Source: JAICYJ01 sp035473255 (lineage in GTDB: Bacteria; Actinomycetota; Thermoleophilia; Gaiellales; JAICJC01). From it: DNA of 11,448 nt. A model generated the notes under the pieces. The model did not search any database. It was not told where the DNA came from and saw only the letters and a program-made list of their open reading frames with translations. Position numbers and translations under genes: made by a program. This document shows, one piece after another, positions 1 to 6,923 of the stretch (position 1 is its first letter; the number at the start of each line of letters is the position of its first letter). Location: the NCBI GenBank assembly GCA_035473255.1, contig DATIOK010000071.1:1-11448 (forward strand). The letters are read 5' to 3'.

Positions 1-66
1 CAGGCTGTCGTCACCGGCCCAGGCACTGCGCTTCCCGGCCCGACCGTGCCGGATCAGCAGGATCAC
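1..66 (-). CDS. Histidine phosphatase (SixA-like), 5' end only
   Basis: Only the first 22 codons lie in the window. They read VILLIRHGRAG, then KRSAWAGDDSL, starting at a GTG (66-64). The RHG motif after a hydrophobic strand is the catalytic phospho-accepting histidine signature of the histidine phosphatase (phosphoglycerate mutase/SixA) superfamily. The following W-x-GDD-x-L is typical of actinobacterial SixA-like or MutT1 C-terminal-like members. The GTG overlaps the TGA of the CYTH-CHAD gene by 4 bp (GTGA, 63-66), so the two are probably cotranscribed and translationally coupled. Members dephosphorylate phosphohistidine or small phosphorylated metabolites; the substrate cannot be told from this fragment. 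Confidence 0.75.
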   Translation of the reverse strand, partial: MILLIRHGRAGKRSAWAGDDSL

Positions 67-1493
67 GACCAGGCGGCCCGGCCGCGTTTGCGTACCGCCT
101 TCCACGCCCGCGGATAGGCGGCGCGCGCGACGCGGCGCCGCGCGCGCTGGCGTTCGGCCAGCAGGCCGGCGGCGTATGCGGCTTCGGACGCGGCGTGCTC
201 GGCCAACTCGCGGATCGTGCGCTCGGCGACCGCGGCGTCCTGGTGGTCGCCGAGCACGTCCTGCAGTCGCTTGGTTGCGGCGATGAACCGCGTGGCCTTG
301 CGCCCCCGTGCCCGCTCGGCCAGCTCGGCCGCGTAGCGGGCGCGCTTGGTGGTCTTGCGGGCTTCGTGCAGCGCCGTGTCGGCGGGATCGGGGCCCAGCT
401 CAGCCATCTCGCGCGCCAGCCGCTCGAACTCGTCGCCCGCGATCCGCTCCAGCGACGGCTGCTCCTCGCCGGTTGGGGGCGCGGCCAGCTCGCCCTCGAG
501 GCGGTCGAGCAGGCGCATGTAGCGCTGCGCGCGGAGCGTCTTCAGCATCCGTTTGCGCGCCTCCTCACGCTGCGCGGTGAGGGCCACGGTCAGCGCGTCG
601 AATGCGTGCCGCTGCTCGACCGGGAGGTGCTGAGCATCCTGGTCGAGGTGCCCCAGCAGCACATCCAGGTCGCGGACCTCGCCGAGCGCGCGGCCGGCCC
701 AGGCCAGCTCTCGGCGCACGTCCTTGACCCAATCGGCGTCGAGCATCGGCTTCGCTGCCTGCAGGAGGGCGCGCAGCCGGCGGATGGCGACGCGGTGCTG
801 GTGCAGCTCCTCGGGGTCGCTGCCCAGCCGTGTGCCCGGGTCGTGCTGCAAGATCGCCCGGTACTGCGCCTCCAGCATCGCTGTCAGGTGCGTCATCGGC
901 TTCGCCTTGCGACGGGGCGGCTTGCCCTCGGGGCGGACGAGGCCGAGCGCGCGGAACAGCTTGGGGCGCTCATCGGCGTCGAGTGCGCCGGCGGCACGCA
1001 GCGCCCGCTCGATCCGCTGCAGCGACGCGTCGTCGCCGTCGACCAGCTCCACCTCGAGCTCGTCGATACGCGATACGCGCCGGCCGCTGCGGGACACCAC
1101 CACCTCGTCGATAACCACTTCGGCCAGATCGCGGCCGCTGTCGCGGACGATTATCCCCTGCCGGGTCGTGTCGAGCGTCGCCACCGGAGCCAGCGGCCGG
1201 CCGCGGGTGGTCGCCGCCAGCAGATCTCCGAACGGCGGCGGCACCGACTCCGGCGAGCCCGGCAGCTCCAGCTCCAGCCGGTCACCGTTGCGCGGCAGCT
1301 TCAGCTGCCAGGCGCCGGAGCCGTGCTCGGCCCGGTAGCGGAGGGTGAACCCCGACGCCGCCAGGCGATGGTCGGAGGTGTCGTGATAGGTCGAGGAGAA
1401 GGTCCGCGGGGCCAGCGGATCGCCCAGCTCGCGAGGCAGCGCGAACCCGGCGCCGGCCCGCAGCTTGATCTCACGTTCGATGGTGCGCTTCAC
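63..1493 (-). CDS. CYTH-CHAD domain protein
   Basis: 476 aa, starting at GTG 1493. The N-terminal CYTH (triphosphate tunnel metalloenzyme) domain spans about residues 3-185. It has the hallmark ExExK as E6-R-E8-I-K10, basic tunnel residues in TLRYR (50-54) and WQLKLP (62-67), an acidic DELEVELVDGD strand (144-154) and a late K178. The C-terminal CHAD domain (about 200-476) has the His/Arg-rich helices HQHRVAIRRLRA (231-242), LGEVRDLDVLL (270-280), LHEARKTTKRARYAAE (375-390) and LQDVLGDHQDA (410-420). CYTH domains hydrolyse triphosphate or polyphosphate ends; CHAD domains bind polyphosphate. A cytoplasmic role in polyphosphate binding or turnover is therefore likely by family knowledge, while the exact activity is inferred. 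It is divergent from the decarboxylase at 1533 with 39 bp between the start codons, and coupled to the downstream phosphatase. Confidence 0.93.
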   Translation of the reverse strand: MKRTIEREIKLRAGAGFALPRELGDPLAPRTFSSTYHDTSDHRLAASGFTLRYRAEHGSGAWQLKLPRNGDRLELELPGSPESVPPPFGDLLAATTRGRPLAPVATLDTTRQGIIVRDSGRDLAEVVIDEVVVSRSGRRVSRIDELEVELVDGDDASLQRIERALRAAGALDADERPKLFRALGLVRPEGKPPRRKAKPMTHLTAMLEAQYRAILQHDPGTRLGSDPEELHQHRVAIRRLRALLQAAKPMLDADWVKDVRRELAWAGRALGEVRDLDVLLGHLDQDAQHLPVEQRHAFDALTVALTAQREEARKRMLKTLRAQRYMRLLDRLEGELAAPPTGEEQPSLERIAGDEFERLAREMAELGPDPADTALHEARKTTKRARYAAELAERARGRKATRFIAATKRLQDVLGDHQDAAVAERTIRELAEHAASEAAYAAGLLAERQRARRRVARAAYPRAWKAVRKRGRAAWS

Positions 1494-1513
1494 GGTTCTC
1501 TCAGTCTACGGGG

Positions 1514-1532
1514 CGATGCGATACTGACGCGC
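1514..1532 (+). promoter_or_regulatory. Possible -10 box of a leaderless decarboxylase transcript
   Basis: GATACT (1520-1525) ends 7 nt before the ATG at 1533, so transcription would start at or next to the start codon. There is no Shine-Dalgarno sequence in front of this ATG, which fits a leaderless mRNA. No good -35 match is seen 16-18 bp upstream, so support is weak. Confidence 0.3.
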
Positions 1533-3026
1533 ATGTCTGTGACACGACAGACCCAGCCCCCGGCGCCCGTATCCGACCTCGACTGGGATTCGGCCCGCAT
1601 GCGCTCGCTGGCCGACCGCGCGGTGGGGCTCTACGCCGACTTCCTGGACGGCCTCGACGACATGCCGATCTCCCGCTACGCGCCGGCCGCGGAGGTGCGC
1701 GCCGCGGTGGTGCGGCCGGTGCCGGAGCACGGCATGAGCGACGACGAGCTGATCGCCCACCTGCGGGACGTGCTGATCGAGTGGGGCGTCCAGTGCGGTC
1801 ACCCGCGGTTCCTCGCCTACGTGACCGGCAGCGGCACCGTGCCCGGCGCTGTGGTCGACATGCTGGCCTCCGGCGTCAACATGAACGTGGGCGGGTGGCA
1901 GCTCTCGCCTTCCGCCAGCGAGATCGAGCAGAACCTGGTGCGGTGGTTCGCCGCCCGGTTCGGCATGGGCGAAGAGGCGGCCGGCCTGCTGGTGTCGGGC
2001 GGCGCGATGGCCAACATGGTCGGGCTGAAGGCGGCGCGCGACCACATGGCGGGGTGGAACACCCGCCGCGACGGCGTGGCCGCGGGCCCGCCGCTGGTGA
2101 TCTATGCGACCGATGAGACGCACGTCGTCACCGACCGGGCGGCGGACGCGCTGGGGCTGGGTACCGCTGCCGTGCGGCGGCTGCCGGTCGACGACCGGCT
2201 GCGGATGATGACCGGCGCGCTGCGCGAGCAGATACGCAGCGATCGCGCGGCCGGCCTGCAGCCGATGGCGGTGGTGGCCACCGCGGGCACGACGTCCACC
2301 GGCACCATCGACCCGCTGGCGGAGGTGGCCGAGGTCTGCGCCGAGGAGCAGGTCTGGATGCACGTCGACGCGGCCTACGGCGGCCCGGCGGTGCTGGCCG
2401 ACGACCTGCGGCCGCTGCTGGCCGGGATCGAGCGGGCCGACTCGATCGCGTTCGACCCGCACAAGTGGCTCTACATCGCGCAGTCGGCCGGCTGCGTGCT
2501 CGTGCGCGACCCGCAGCACCTGGTGGATGCCTACCAGGTGCACGCGTCGTACGTGTGGCAGGACCGGGAGCGCACCGGCGCGGGTGTCAGCCTGGGCGAG
2601 CTGGGGCCGCAGTACAGCCGCGGCTTCCAGGCCCTCAAGCTGTGGGTGTCGCTGCTCGCGCACGGCCACCGGGCCTACGGCGCCCGCATTTCGCACGACG
2701 CGGCCCTGGCGCGCTACATGGCGGCACGCGTGCAGGAGCGCGACCGGTTCCAGCTGGCCGCCCCCGTGGGGCTCTCGATCTGCTGCTTCGCGTACGTGCC
2801 GGAGCCGGGTCTTGACGCCGGCTACCTGTCACGGCTGAACGAGCGGATCATGACAGAACTGCAGCTGGACGGCCGCGTCTACATCTCGAACGCGCTGCTG
2901 GGCGAGCGGTTCGTGCTGCGGGCGTGCATCGTCAACCACCGCACCGAGGCCGATGACATCGACGCCGTGCTCGACGTGGTGGCCGAGCTGGGCGCGCGTC
3001 TCGACTCCGAGCTGCGCGGCGACTAA
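1533..3026 (+). CDS. PLP-dependent amino-acid decarboxylase (group II, aromatic-amino-acid-decarboxylase-like)
   Basis: 497 aa from ATG 1533. The open frame extends far upstream, but that part is antisense to CYTH-CHAD and is not protein-like. The group II decarboxylase fold (PF00282, DOPA-decarboxylase-like) is clear. Signatures are SGGAMANMVGLKAARDH; the PLP-ring-stacking His in DETHVVTDRA (H197); ATAGTTSTGTIDP; HVDAAYGG, with D279 for the pyridine nitrogen; and FDPHKWLY, with K311 as Schiff-base lysine. The length is usual for the family, and all cofactor residues are present, so an active cytoplasmic enzyme that decarboxylates an L-amino acid is expected. The substrate (aromatic amino acid, glutamate, diaminobutyrate or other) cannot be fixed from motifs. 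Its closest relative in the window is the truncated decarboxylase at 10115. It stands alone, convergent with a tiny gene 11 bp downstream. Confidence 0.95.
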   Translation: MSVTRQTQPPAPVSDLDWDSARMRSLADRAVGLYADFLDGLDDMPISRYAPAAEVRAAVVRPVPEHGMSDDELIAHLRDVLIEWGVQCGHPRFLAYVTGSGTVPGAVVDMLASGVNMNVGGWQLSPSASEIEQNLVRWFAARFGMGEEAAGLLVSGGAMANMVGLKAARDHMAGWNTRRDGVAAGPPLVIYATDETHVVTDRAADALGLGTAAVRRLPVDDRLRMMTGALREQIRSDRAAGLQPMAVVATAGTTSTGTIDPLAEVAEVCAEEQVWMHVDAAYGGPAVLADDLRPLLAGIERADSIAFDPHKWLYIAQSAGCVLVRDPQHLVDAYQVHASYVWQDRERTGAGVSLGELGPQYSRGFQALKLWVSLLAHGHRAYGARISHDAALARYMAARVQERDRFQLAAPVGLSICCFAYVPEPGLDAGYLSRLNERIMTELQLDGRVYISNALLGERFVLRACIVNHRTEADDIDAVLDVVAELGARLDSELRGD

Positions 3027-3037
3027 ACGTCAGCCGT

Positions 3038-3145
3038 CTACAGCCAGCGTCGCGTGTCCCGGGTATCGGTGGGCCGCGAGTCGACGCCGAACAGCAGCGC
3101 CAGCGGGCCAACCGCCAGGATGAAGATGATCATGAGCGTTGCCAT
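3038..3145 (-). CDS. Small single-pass membrane protein, 35 aa
   Basis: A 35-residue frame from ATG 3145 to TAG 3038. Residues 3-20 are strongly hydrophobic (TLMIIFILAVGPLALLFG). They are followed by a short polar tail, VDSRPTDTRDTRRW, rich in Arg and Asp. The G-P-L-A-L-L-F-G-V/A-D-S-R core resembles very short conserved membrane proteins I recall from actinobacterial genomes, but I cannot name a family. The coding pattern is convincing: a continuous TM segment, a charged C-terminus and a clean stop. No Shine-Dalgarno is seen; a promoter-like pair places transcription start at the ATG (leaderless). It is convergent with the decarboxylase (11 bp gap) and divergent from the LysR gene. Function unknown. 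Confidence 0.65.
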   Translation of the reverse strand: MATLMIIFILAVGPLALLFGVDSRPTDTRDTRRWL

Positions 3146-3151
3146 GGTGGA

Positions 3152-3180
3152 AGTATCGGCCCTGGCGAAGATTCGCTCAA
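3152..3180 (-). promoter_or_regulatory. Predicted promoter of the 35-aa membrane protein gene
   Basis: On the minus strand TTGAGC (3180-3175) and GATACT (3157-3152) are separated by exactly 17 bp. Each matches the housekeeping sigma consensus at 4 of 6 positions. The -10 ends 6 nt before the ATG at 3145, predicting a leaderless transcript, in keeping with the absence of a ribosome binding site. Confidence 0.4.
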
Positions 3181-3185
3181 ATCCA

Positions 3186-3206
3186 CTAATCGGTGTATAT
3201 GATTAG
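3186..3206. promoter_or_regulatory. Palindromic LysR-type operator candidate (ATC-N9-GAT)
   Basis: CTAATC, 9 bp, GATTAG form a perfect 6-bp inverted repeat in an A/T-rich island. It contains the ATC-N9-GAT arrangement known from nod-box-type LysR regulator sites and the interrupted-dyad form (T-N11-A) general to LysR regulators. It lies about 85 bp upstream of the LysR gene, the classic position for autoregulation, and directly abuts the predicted -35 of the divergent small gene. TATGAT inside it (3198-3203) could serve as a plus-strand -10 box, in which case bound regulator would block it. Confidence 0.5.
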
Positions 3207-3290
3207 CCATGCTTATGGAAGATTTCGGCGAGAACGGCCTATTCACGGGCCCGGCAATCTCACGTACACCCACCAGACGGGAAGTTGATC

Positions 3291-4229
3291 ATGGAACCTG
3301 ATAGTTGGCTCGGGGTCGAGCTGCGGCACCTGGCTGCCCTGCAGGCCGTGGCGGAGGAGGGCAGCTTCGGCCGCGCCGCGATCCGGCTGGGCTACACGCA
3401 GTCCGCCGTCAGCCAGCAGATCGCGACGCTCGAGCGCCTGGTCGGAGATCGTCTGGTCGAGCGGCCGGGCGGCCCGCGCCCGGTCTCGATCACCGAGGCG
3501 GGAACGGTGCTGCTGCGCCATGCCGACGGGATCGTGGCGCGTCTGCGGGCGGCCCAGGCCGACCTGGCGGCGTTGCATGAGGGCAACGCCGGGTCGCTGC
3601 GCGTCGGCACGTACCAGAGCGTGGGCGCGCGCGTGCTGCCCGAAGTGATGCTGCGGTTCTCGGTCGCGCATCCGCACGTCGACGTGCAGCTGTCCGAGAG
3701 CGAGGACGGCGCGCTGGTGCGGCAGGTCGAGACCGGCGACCTCGATCTCACGTTCATCCAGCTGCCACTGCCGGACGGCCCGTTCGAGGCGATCGAGATC
3801 CTGCGCGATCCGCACATGCTGGTCGTGAAGGCCGGCTCGCCGCTGGCCGCGGGACAGCCCCCGTCGCTGCGCGAGGTCGGCGACCTGCCGCTGATCAGCT
3901 ACCGCACCTGCACGTCGTCGCACCAGGTCGAGGAGCAGCTGCGCCTGCGCGGCAGCACTCCCGAGATCGTTTTCCGGTCCGACGACAACGGCACCATGCA
4001 GGGGATGGTGGCGGCCGGAGTGGGGGTTGCGCTGATGCCGGCGCTGGCGGTCGACCTGGCTGATCCTCGCACCCGCGCCGTCGACATGAGCGGCAAGCTG
4101 CCGCCGCGGCTGATCGGGATCGCGTGGCACCGCGACCGCGTGCAGTCGGCCGCGGCCCGCTCGTTCATCGATCTCGCCGCCGAGGTCTGCGCCGAGATCG
4201 CGCGGCATCCGTTCGCCGCCACCGCCTGA
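3291..4229 (+). CDS. LysR-family transcriptional regulator
   Basis: 312 aa from ATG 3291. A TTG six bases earlier is possible, but the ATG sits 6 nt after GGGAAG (3279-3284). Residues 9-67 form the winged helix-turn-helix: LRHLAALQAVAEEGSFGRAA, then the recognition helix TQSAVSQQIATLERL and the wing region DRLVERPG-PRPVSITEAG. Residues about 100-300 are the periplasmic-binding-protein-like effector domain, starting GSLRVGTYQSVGARVLPEVM and including GNDG-type loops such as DDNGTMQGMVAAGVGVALMP. Length and domain order are normal. LysR regulators act as tetramers on DNA and usually control a divergent gene plus themselves; here the divergent gene encodes the 35-aa membrane protein, with the decarboxylase beyond it. 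The effector is unknown. The stop is 4 bp from the stop of the convergent anchored-protein gene, leaving no room for a separate terminator. Confidence 0.95.
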   Translation: MEPDSWLGVELRHLAALQAVAEEGSFGRAAIRLGYTQSAVSQQIATLERLVGDRLVERPGGPRPVSITEAGTVLLRHADGIVARLRAAQADLAALHEGNAGSLRVGTYQSVGARVLPEVMLRFSVAHPHVDVQLSESEDGALVRQVETGDLDLTFIQLPLPDGPFEAIEILRDPHMLVVKAGSPLAAGQPPSLREVGDLPLISYRTCTSSHQVEEQLRLRGSTPEIVFRSDDNGTMQGMVAAGVGVALMPALAVDLADPRTRAVDMSGKLPPRLIGIAWHRDRVQSAAARSFIDLAAEVCAEIARHPFAATA

Positions 4230-4233
4230 CGCG

Positions 4234-5223
4234 CTACTCGTAGATGACGACGTTCGGACGCGGGTGTAGGTGCATCACCGCGCGCGGGGACATCATGTGG
4301 GTGTCCTCGTGGTAGAACAGCTTGAAGCCGTTGTACCAGGGCGGGTGACGCTTGGCGAAGAGGTCGTACTTGGAGATCTTGTTGGGCGGGTTGCCGAACC
4401 CGTCGATGTTGATCACGAGGGCGACGCCTGGGTGCTCGGCCAGGGTGCGCCGGTGCTGGATCATGCCGGGCGTGAACTGGTGCACGATCAACAGCTTCTG
4501 GGGCAGGTCGTAGCGCTTGACCAGGGCCGACAGGTACGCCCCGGCCTGGTTCACGATCGATGCGTCGGTGGACCCGATCACCTGGCCCGGGATCTGATGC
4601 CTGCGCATGCTCCACTCCGGGTCGAGCGCCAGCCCCACATCCGGCTCGCGTAGGTACGGCTGATAGCCGCGCACCTCGTCCATGAACCGCGCCCGGCCCG
4701 GCTGGATGTCGAGAATCAGCAGCGCCTTGGCCCGGCGCGCCTCGGCCAGGTAGCGGTCGATCAGGTCGCTGCTCTGCCGGTAGCGGTACTTGCCGTCGTC
4801 GCCGGGCGCGGCCGTGACCAGGGTCGCGATCAGCTCGAGGGCCGGCATCACCGGGCGGCCGGGGCGGGCGTACGGAGCGGCCTGGGTCAGCAGCTTGGCG
4901 GTGGCGGAGTGGGGGGAGCCGATGCCGAGCTGACCGAGGCCGGGGTCCTGCGGGGCGCCGTAGTAGGCGACGACTCGGTAGTCCGGCAGAAGCGTGCGGC
5001 CGCCGCGCGGCTCCTGCGGGGGCGGGGCAGGCTTTGAGGAACCGTGCTCGGCGGCGCTGGTGTCGATCGCCGAGCCGCCCTGGCTGAGGGCGAAGAACGC
5101 GCCCACGACGACCACGCAGCCGAGCGTCACGCCGGCTGCGATTTGCCGCTCTCGGCGAACGCGGCGACGGGCGATGTCGCGGCGCTCCTGGATCGTGCGC
5201 GGGCGGCGGGGGGCGGTCTTCAT
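4234..5223 (-). CDS. Membrane-anchored protein of unknown function
   Basis: 329 aa from ATG 5223, which overlaps the TGA of the upstream ABC-F gene (ATGA, 5220-5223). I do not recognise a named family. Visible layout: a strongly basic cytoplasmic N-terminus (about 1-27, with RRRVRRERQ), one transmembrane helix (about 28-46, AAGVTLGCVVVVGAFFAL), and a Ser/Pro/Ala-rich linker (about 47-75). An extracytoplasmic domain of about 250 residues follows. It has repeated strand-like segments (RVVAYYGAP, ALLILDIQPG, VGLALDPEW, KLLIVHQFTP, VALVINIDGFG, FKLFYHED) of the kind found in a TIM-barrel, and ends with HPRPNVVIYE. The evenly spaced acidic strand ends (DIQ, DPEW, NIDG, EDT) suggest a sugar- or cell-wall-acting enzyme, but this is inference. 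No Cys lipobox is visible. Confidence 0.85.
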   Translation of the reverse strand: MKTAPRRPRTIQERRDIARRRVRRERQIAAGVTLGCVVVVGAFFALSQGGSAIDTSAAEHGSSKPAPPPQEPRGGRTLLPDYRVVAYYGAPQDPGLGQLGIGSPHSATAKLLTQAAPYARPGRPVMPALELIATLVTAAPGDDGKYRYRQSSDLIDRYLAEARRAKALLILDIQPGRARFMDEVRGYQPYLREPDVGLALDPEWSMRRHQIPGQVIGSTDASIVNQAGAYLSALVKRYDLPQKLLIVHQFTPGMIQHRRTLAEHPGVALVINIDGFGNPPNKISKYDLFAKRHPPWYNGFKLFYHEDTHMMSPRAVMHLHPRPNVVIYE

Positions 5224-6857
5224 GCGGCCACGCTGCCCTTGTGCCGGGCGTACCAGGCGCTGTATCCGCCCTCCGAGCTGTACACGCGGCCATCCCGCAC
5301 CTCGAGGATGCGGTCGGAGATACGGTCGAGGAAGTAGCGGTCGTGTGAGACGAAGACGGCGGTGCCGTCGTAGCTCTCGAGCGCGGCCTCGAGCGCCTCC
5401 ACCGAATCGATGTCCAGGTGGTTGGTGGGCTCGTCCAGTACCAGGCAGTTGGCGCCGCCCCGCATCAGCAGCAGCAGCTCCAGGCGGGTGCGCTCGCCGC
5501 CCGACAGCTTCTCGACCGGCTGGCGCACCTGCTCGTAGGTGAACAGGAAGCGCATCAGCGCGTGCACGGCCTCGCCCTCGGTGCAGGGGCGCTGGAGGCG
5601 CACGGCTTCGATCGGGGTGGCGGCGCCGAGGGCGGGGTGGTGCTCCTGCACGAGCGTCCCCAGCTCGATCGAGGGGCCGATCCAGCGCTCGCCGGAGGCC
5701 GGCTCCAGCTCGCCCGTGATGAGGCGGGTGAGCACGCTCTTGCCGGAGCCGTTGGCGCCGATGATGCCGACCCGCTCGCCGCGCATCACCGTCAGCGAGA
5801 CGTCGCGCAGGATCGGTTCGCCGTCGTATGCGGCGTCCACGTGGCGCAGCTCGACCACGCGCTGGCCGCCGCGGCGCTCGCTGCGCAGGCGCAGGCCCAT
5901 CTTGCGACGCTCCAGTACCGGCCGGTCGACCTTTTCCATGGTGTCGATCTGGCGCTGCTTGACGCGCGCGGCGACGATGAAGCGCTCGTTGTCGCCCTGG
6001 TTGAACCACTGCTTGAAGCGGCGGATCATCTCCTCCAGCCGCGCGATCTCCTTCTGCTGGGTCTGGTAGTGGTGCTCCTGGCGCTGCAGGGCGAGCTCGC
6101 GGGAGACGGCGTACGCCGAGTAGTTGCCGGGCCAGAGCGTGATGGCGCCCCCGTCCAGCTCGGCGATGGTGGTGACGGTCTCGTCCAGCAGGTAGCGGTC
6201 GTGGCTGACCATCACCACGGCGCCGTCGAAGCGGCGCACCAGGCGCTCGAGGTCGCTGCGGCGCTCGGCATCGAGGTGCGTCTCGGGCTCGTCCAGCAGC
6301 AGCACGTCCGGGTCCTGGGCGAGGCAGGCGGCCAGGGCCACCAGCTTGCGCTGGCCGCCGGAGAGCACGGCCGAGGTCTCATCGAACTGGTCCGGCCGCA
6401 GGCCGAGCTCGAGCAGCAGCGTCTCGATGCGGCCCTCGAAGACGTGGCCGCCGGCCCGGTCGAGCTCGTCCAGCAGGCGCTCCTGGCGCCGGAGAACGCG
6501 GCTCATCAGGTCGAGGTCGGCGATCACGTCGGGCTCGCCAAGACGGGCGGCGCAATCGGACAGCTCGCGCTCGATCCGCGCGATCTCGGGTCTGGCGCCT
6601 CGCACGATCTGGCGTGGCGTGCGTTCTTCGGGCGCGACCTGCTGGGGCAGGAAGGCGGTCACCAACTCGCGGCGGCGGGCGACGTTGCCCGCGTCCGCGT
6701 GTTCGCTGCCGGCCAGCAGGCGCAGCATCGTCGACTTGCCACCGCCGTTCGGCCCGATCACGCCCACGCGGGCGCGCTCGTCGACCTCGAAATCGAGGCC
6801 GCGCAGGATGGTTCGGGCACCGAAAGTCTTCGATACGCCGGTGAGGCTGATCAGGAT
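5220..6857 (-). CDS. ABC-F family ATPase (ribosome-associated, duplicated ABC domains)
   Basis: Two fused ABC ATPase domains and no membrane segments, as in ABC-F proteins that act on the ribosome. Numbered from an assumed start at 6857: domain 1 has Walker A GPNGGGKS (about 35-42), signature LSGGQRK (about 165), Walker B LLLDEP, then ETHLD (about 187-195), and SHDRYLLD. The charged helical linker of about 80 residues (QRQEHHYQTQQKEIARLEEM...) contacts tRNA in characterised members. Domain 2 has GANGSGKS (about 367), LSGGERTRLE (about 451), LVLDEPTNHLD (about 472) and SHDRYFLD. Domain 1 has DEPETHLD in place of the usual DEPTNHLD. The start is unusual: the reading frame back to the stop at 6935-6933 has no ATG, GTG or TTG before GTG 6767, and that GTG lies just before Walker A, too late. 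GAGAGGA (6873-6867) fits an ATC at 6860 or 6857, or a CTG at 6854. Housekeeping or antibiotic-protection roles cannot be separated from sequence alone. Confidence 0.93.
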   Translation of the reverse strand: MLISLTGVSKTFGARTILRGLDFEVDERARVGVIGPNGGGKSTMLRLLAGSEHADAGNVARRRELVTAFLPQQVAPEERTPRQIVRGARPEIARIERELSDCAARLGEPDVIADLDLMSRVLRRQERLLDELDRAGGHVFEGRIETLLLELGLRPDQFDETSAVLSGGQRKLVALAACLAQDPDVLLLDEPETHLDAERRSDLERLVRRFDGAVVMVSHDRYLLDETVTTIAELDGGAITLWPGNYSAYAVSRELALQRQEHHYQTQQKEIARLEEMIRRFKQWFNQGDNERFIVAARVKQRQIDTMEKVDRPVLERRKMGLRLRSERRGGQRVVELRHVDAAYDGEPILRDVSLTVMRGERVGIIGANGSGKSVLTRLITGELEPASGERWIGPSIELGTLVQEHHPALGAATPIEAVRLQRPCTEGEAVHALMRFLFTYEQVRQPVEKLSGGERTRLELLLLMRGGANCLVLDEPTNHLDIDSVEALEAALESYDGTAVFVSHDRYFLDRISDRILEVRDGRVYSSEGGYSAWYARHKGSVAA

Positions 6858-6866
6858 GATGAGTTG

Positions 6867-6873
6867 TCCTCTC
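6867..6873 (-). promoter_or_regulatory. Ribosome binding site of the ABC-F gene
   Basis: GAGAGGA on the minus strand is one of the clearer Shine-Dalgarno sequences in the window. It sits 6, 9 and 12 nt before in-frame ATC (6860), ATC (6857) and CTG (6854). It fixes the true start about 30 codons upstream of the first conventional start codon (GTG 6767). Confidence 0.6.
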
Positions 6874-6886
6874 TTCCCCGCGGGCG

Positions 6887-6915
6887 CTGACAGGCGGCGC
6901 CGCGATGGATACTGT
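6887..6915 (+). promoter_or_regulatory. Predicted promoter of the flavin-reductase-like gene
   Basis: CTGACA (6887-6892, 5 of 6 to TTGACA), 17 bp, then TACTGT (6910-6915, of the TAnnnT form usual in actinobacteria). The -10 ends 8 nt before the ATG at 6924, so the transcript would be leaderless; no Shine-Dalgarno precedes this ATG. Confidence 0.4.
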
Positions 6916-6923
6916 ACGGCCGA

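Noticed and set aside
195..1532. Long plus-strand extension of the decarboxylase frame
   Set aside because: It is antisense to the well-supported CYTH-CHAD gene and reads as low-complexity Arg/Gln/Leu; the decarboxylase begins naturally at ATG 1533.
5224..6009. N-terminal extension of the anchored protein upstream of ATG 5223
   Set aside because: It lies in another frame of the ABC-F gene and is Arg/Gly/Pro-rich; ATG 5223 with ATGA coupling and a basic region plus TM helix is a natural start.
6767..6767. GTG 6767 as the ABC-F start
   Set aside because: It would remove the first strand and A-loop aromatic residue and begin three residues before Walker A; clear homologous sequence and a Shine-Dalgarno lie upstream.
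5418..6890. Plus-strand frame of 490 codons
   Set aside because: Exact antisense of the ABC-F gene, His/Val/Gln-rich shadow caused by high GC third positions.
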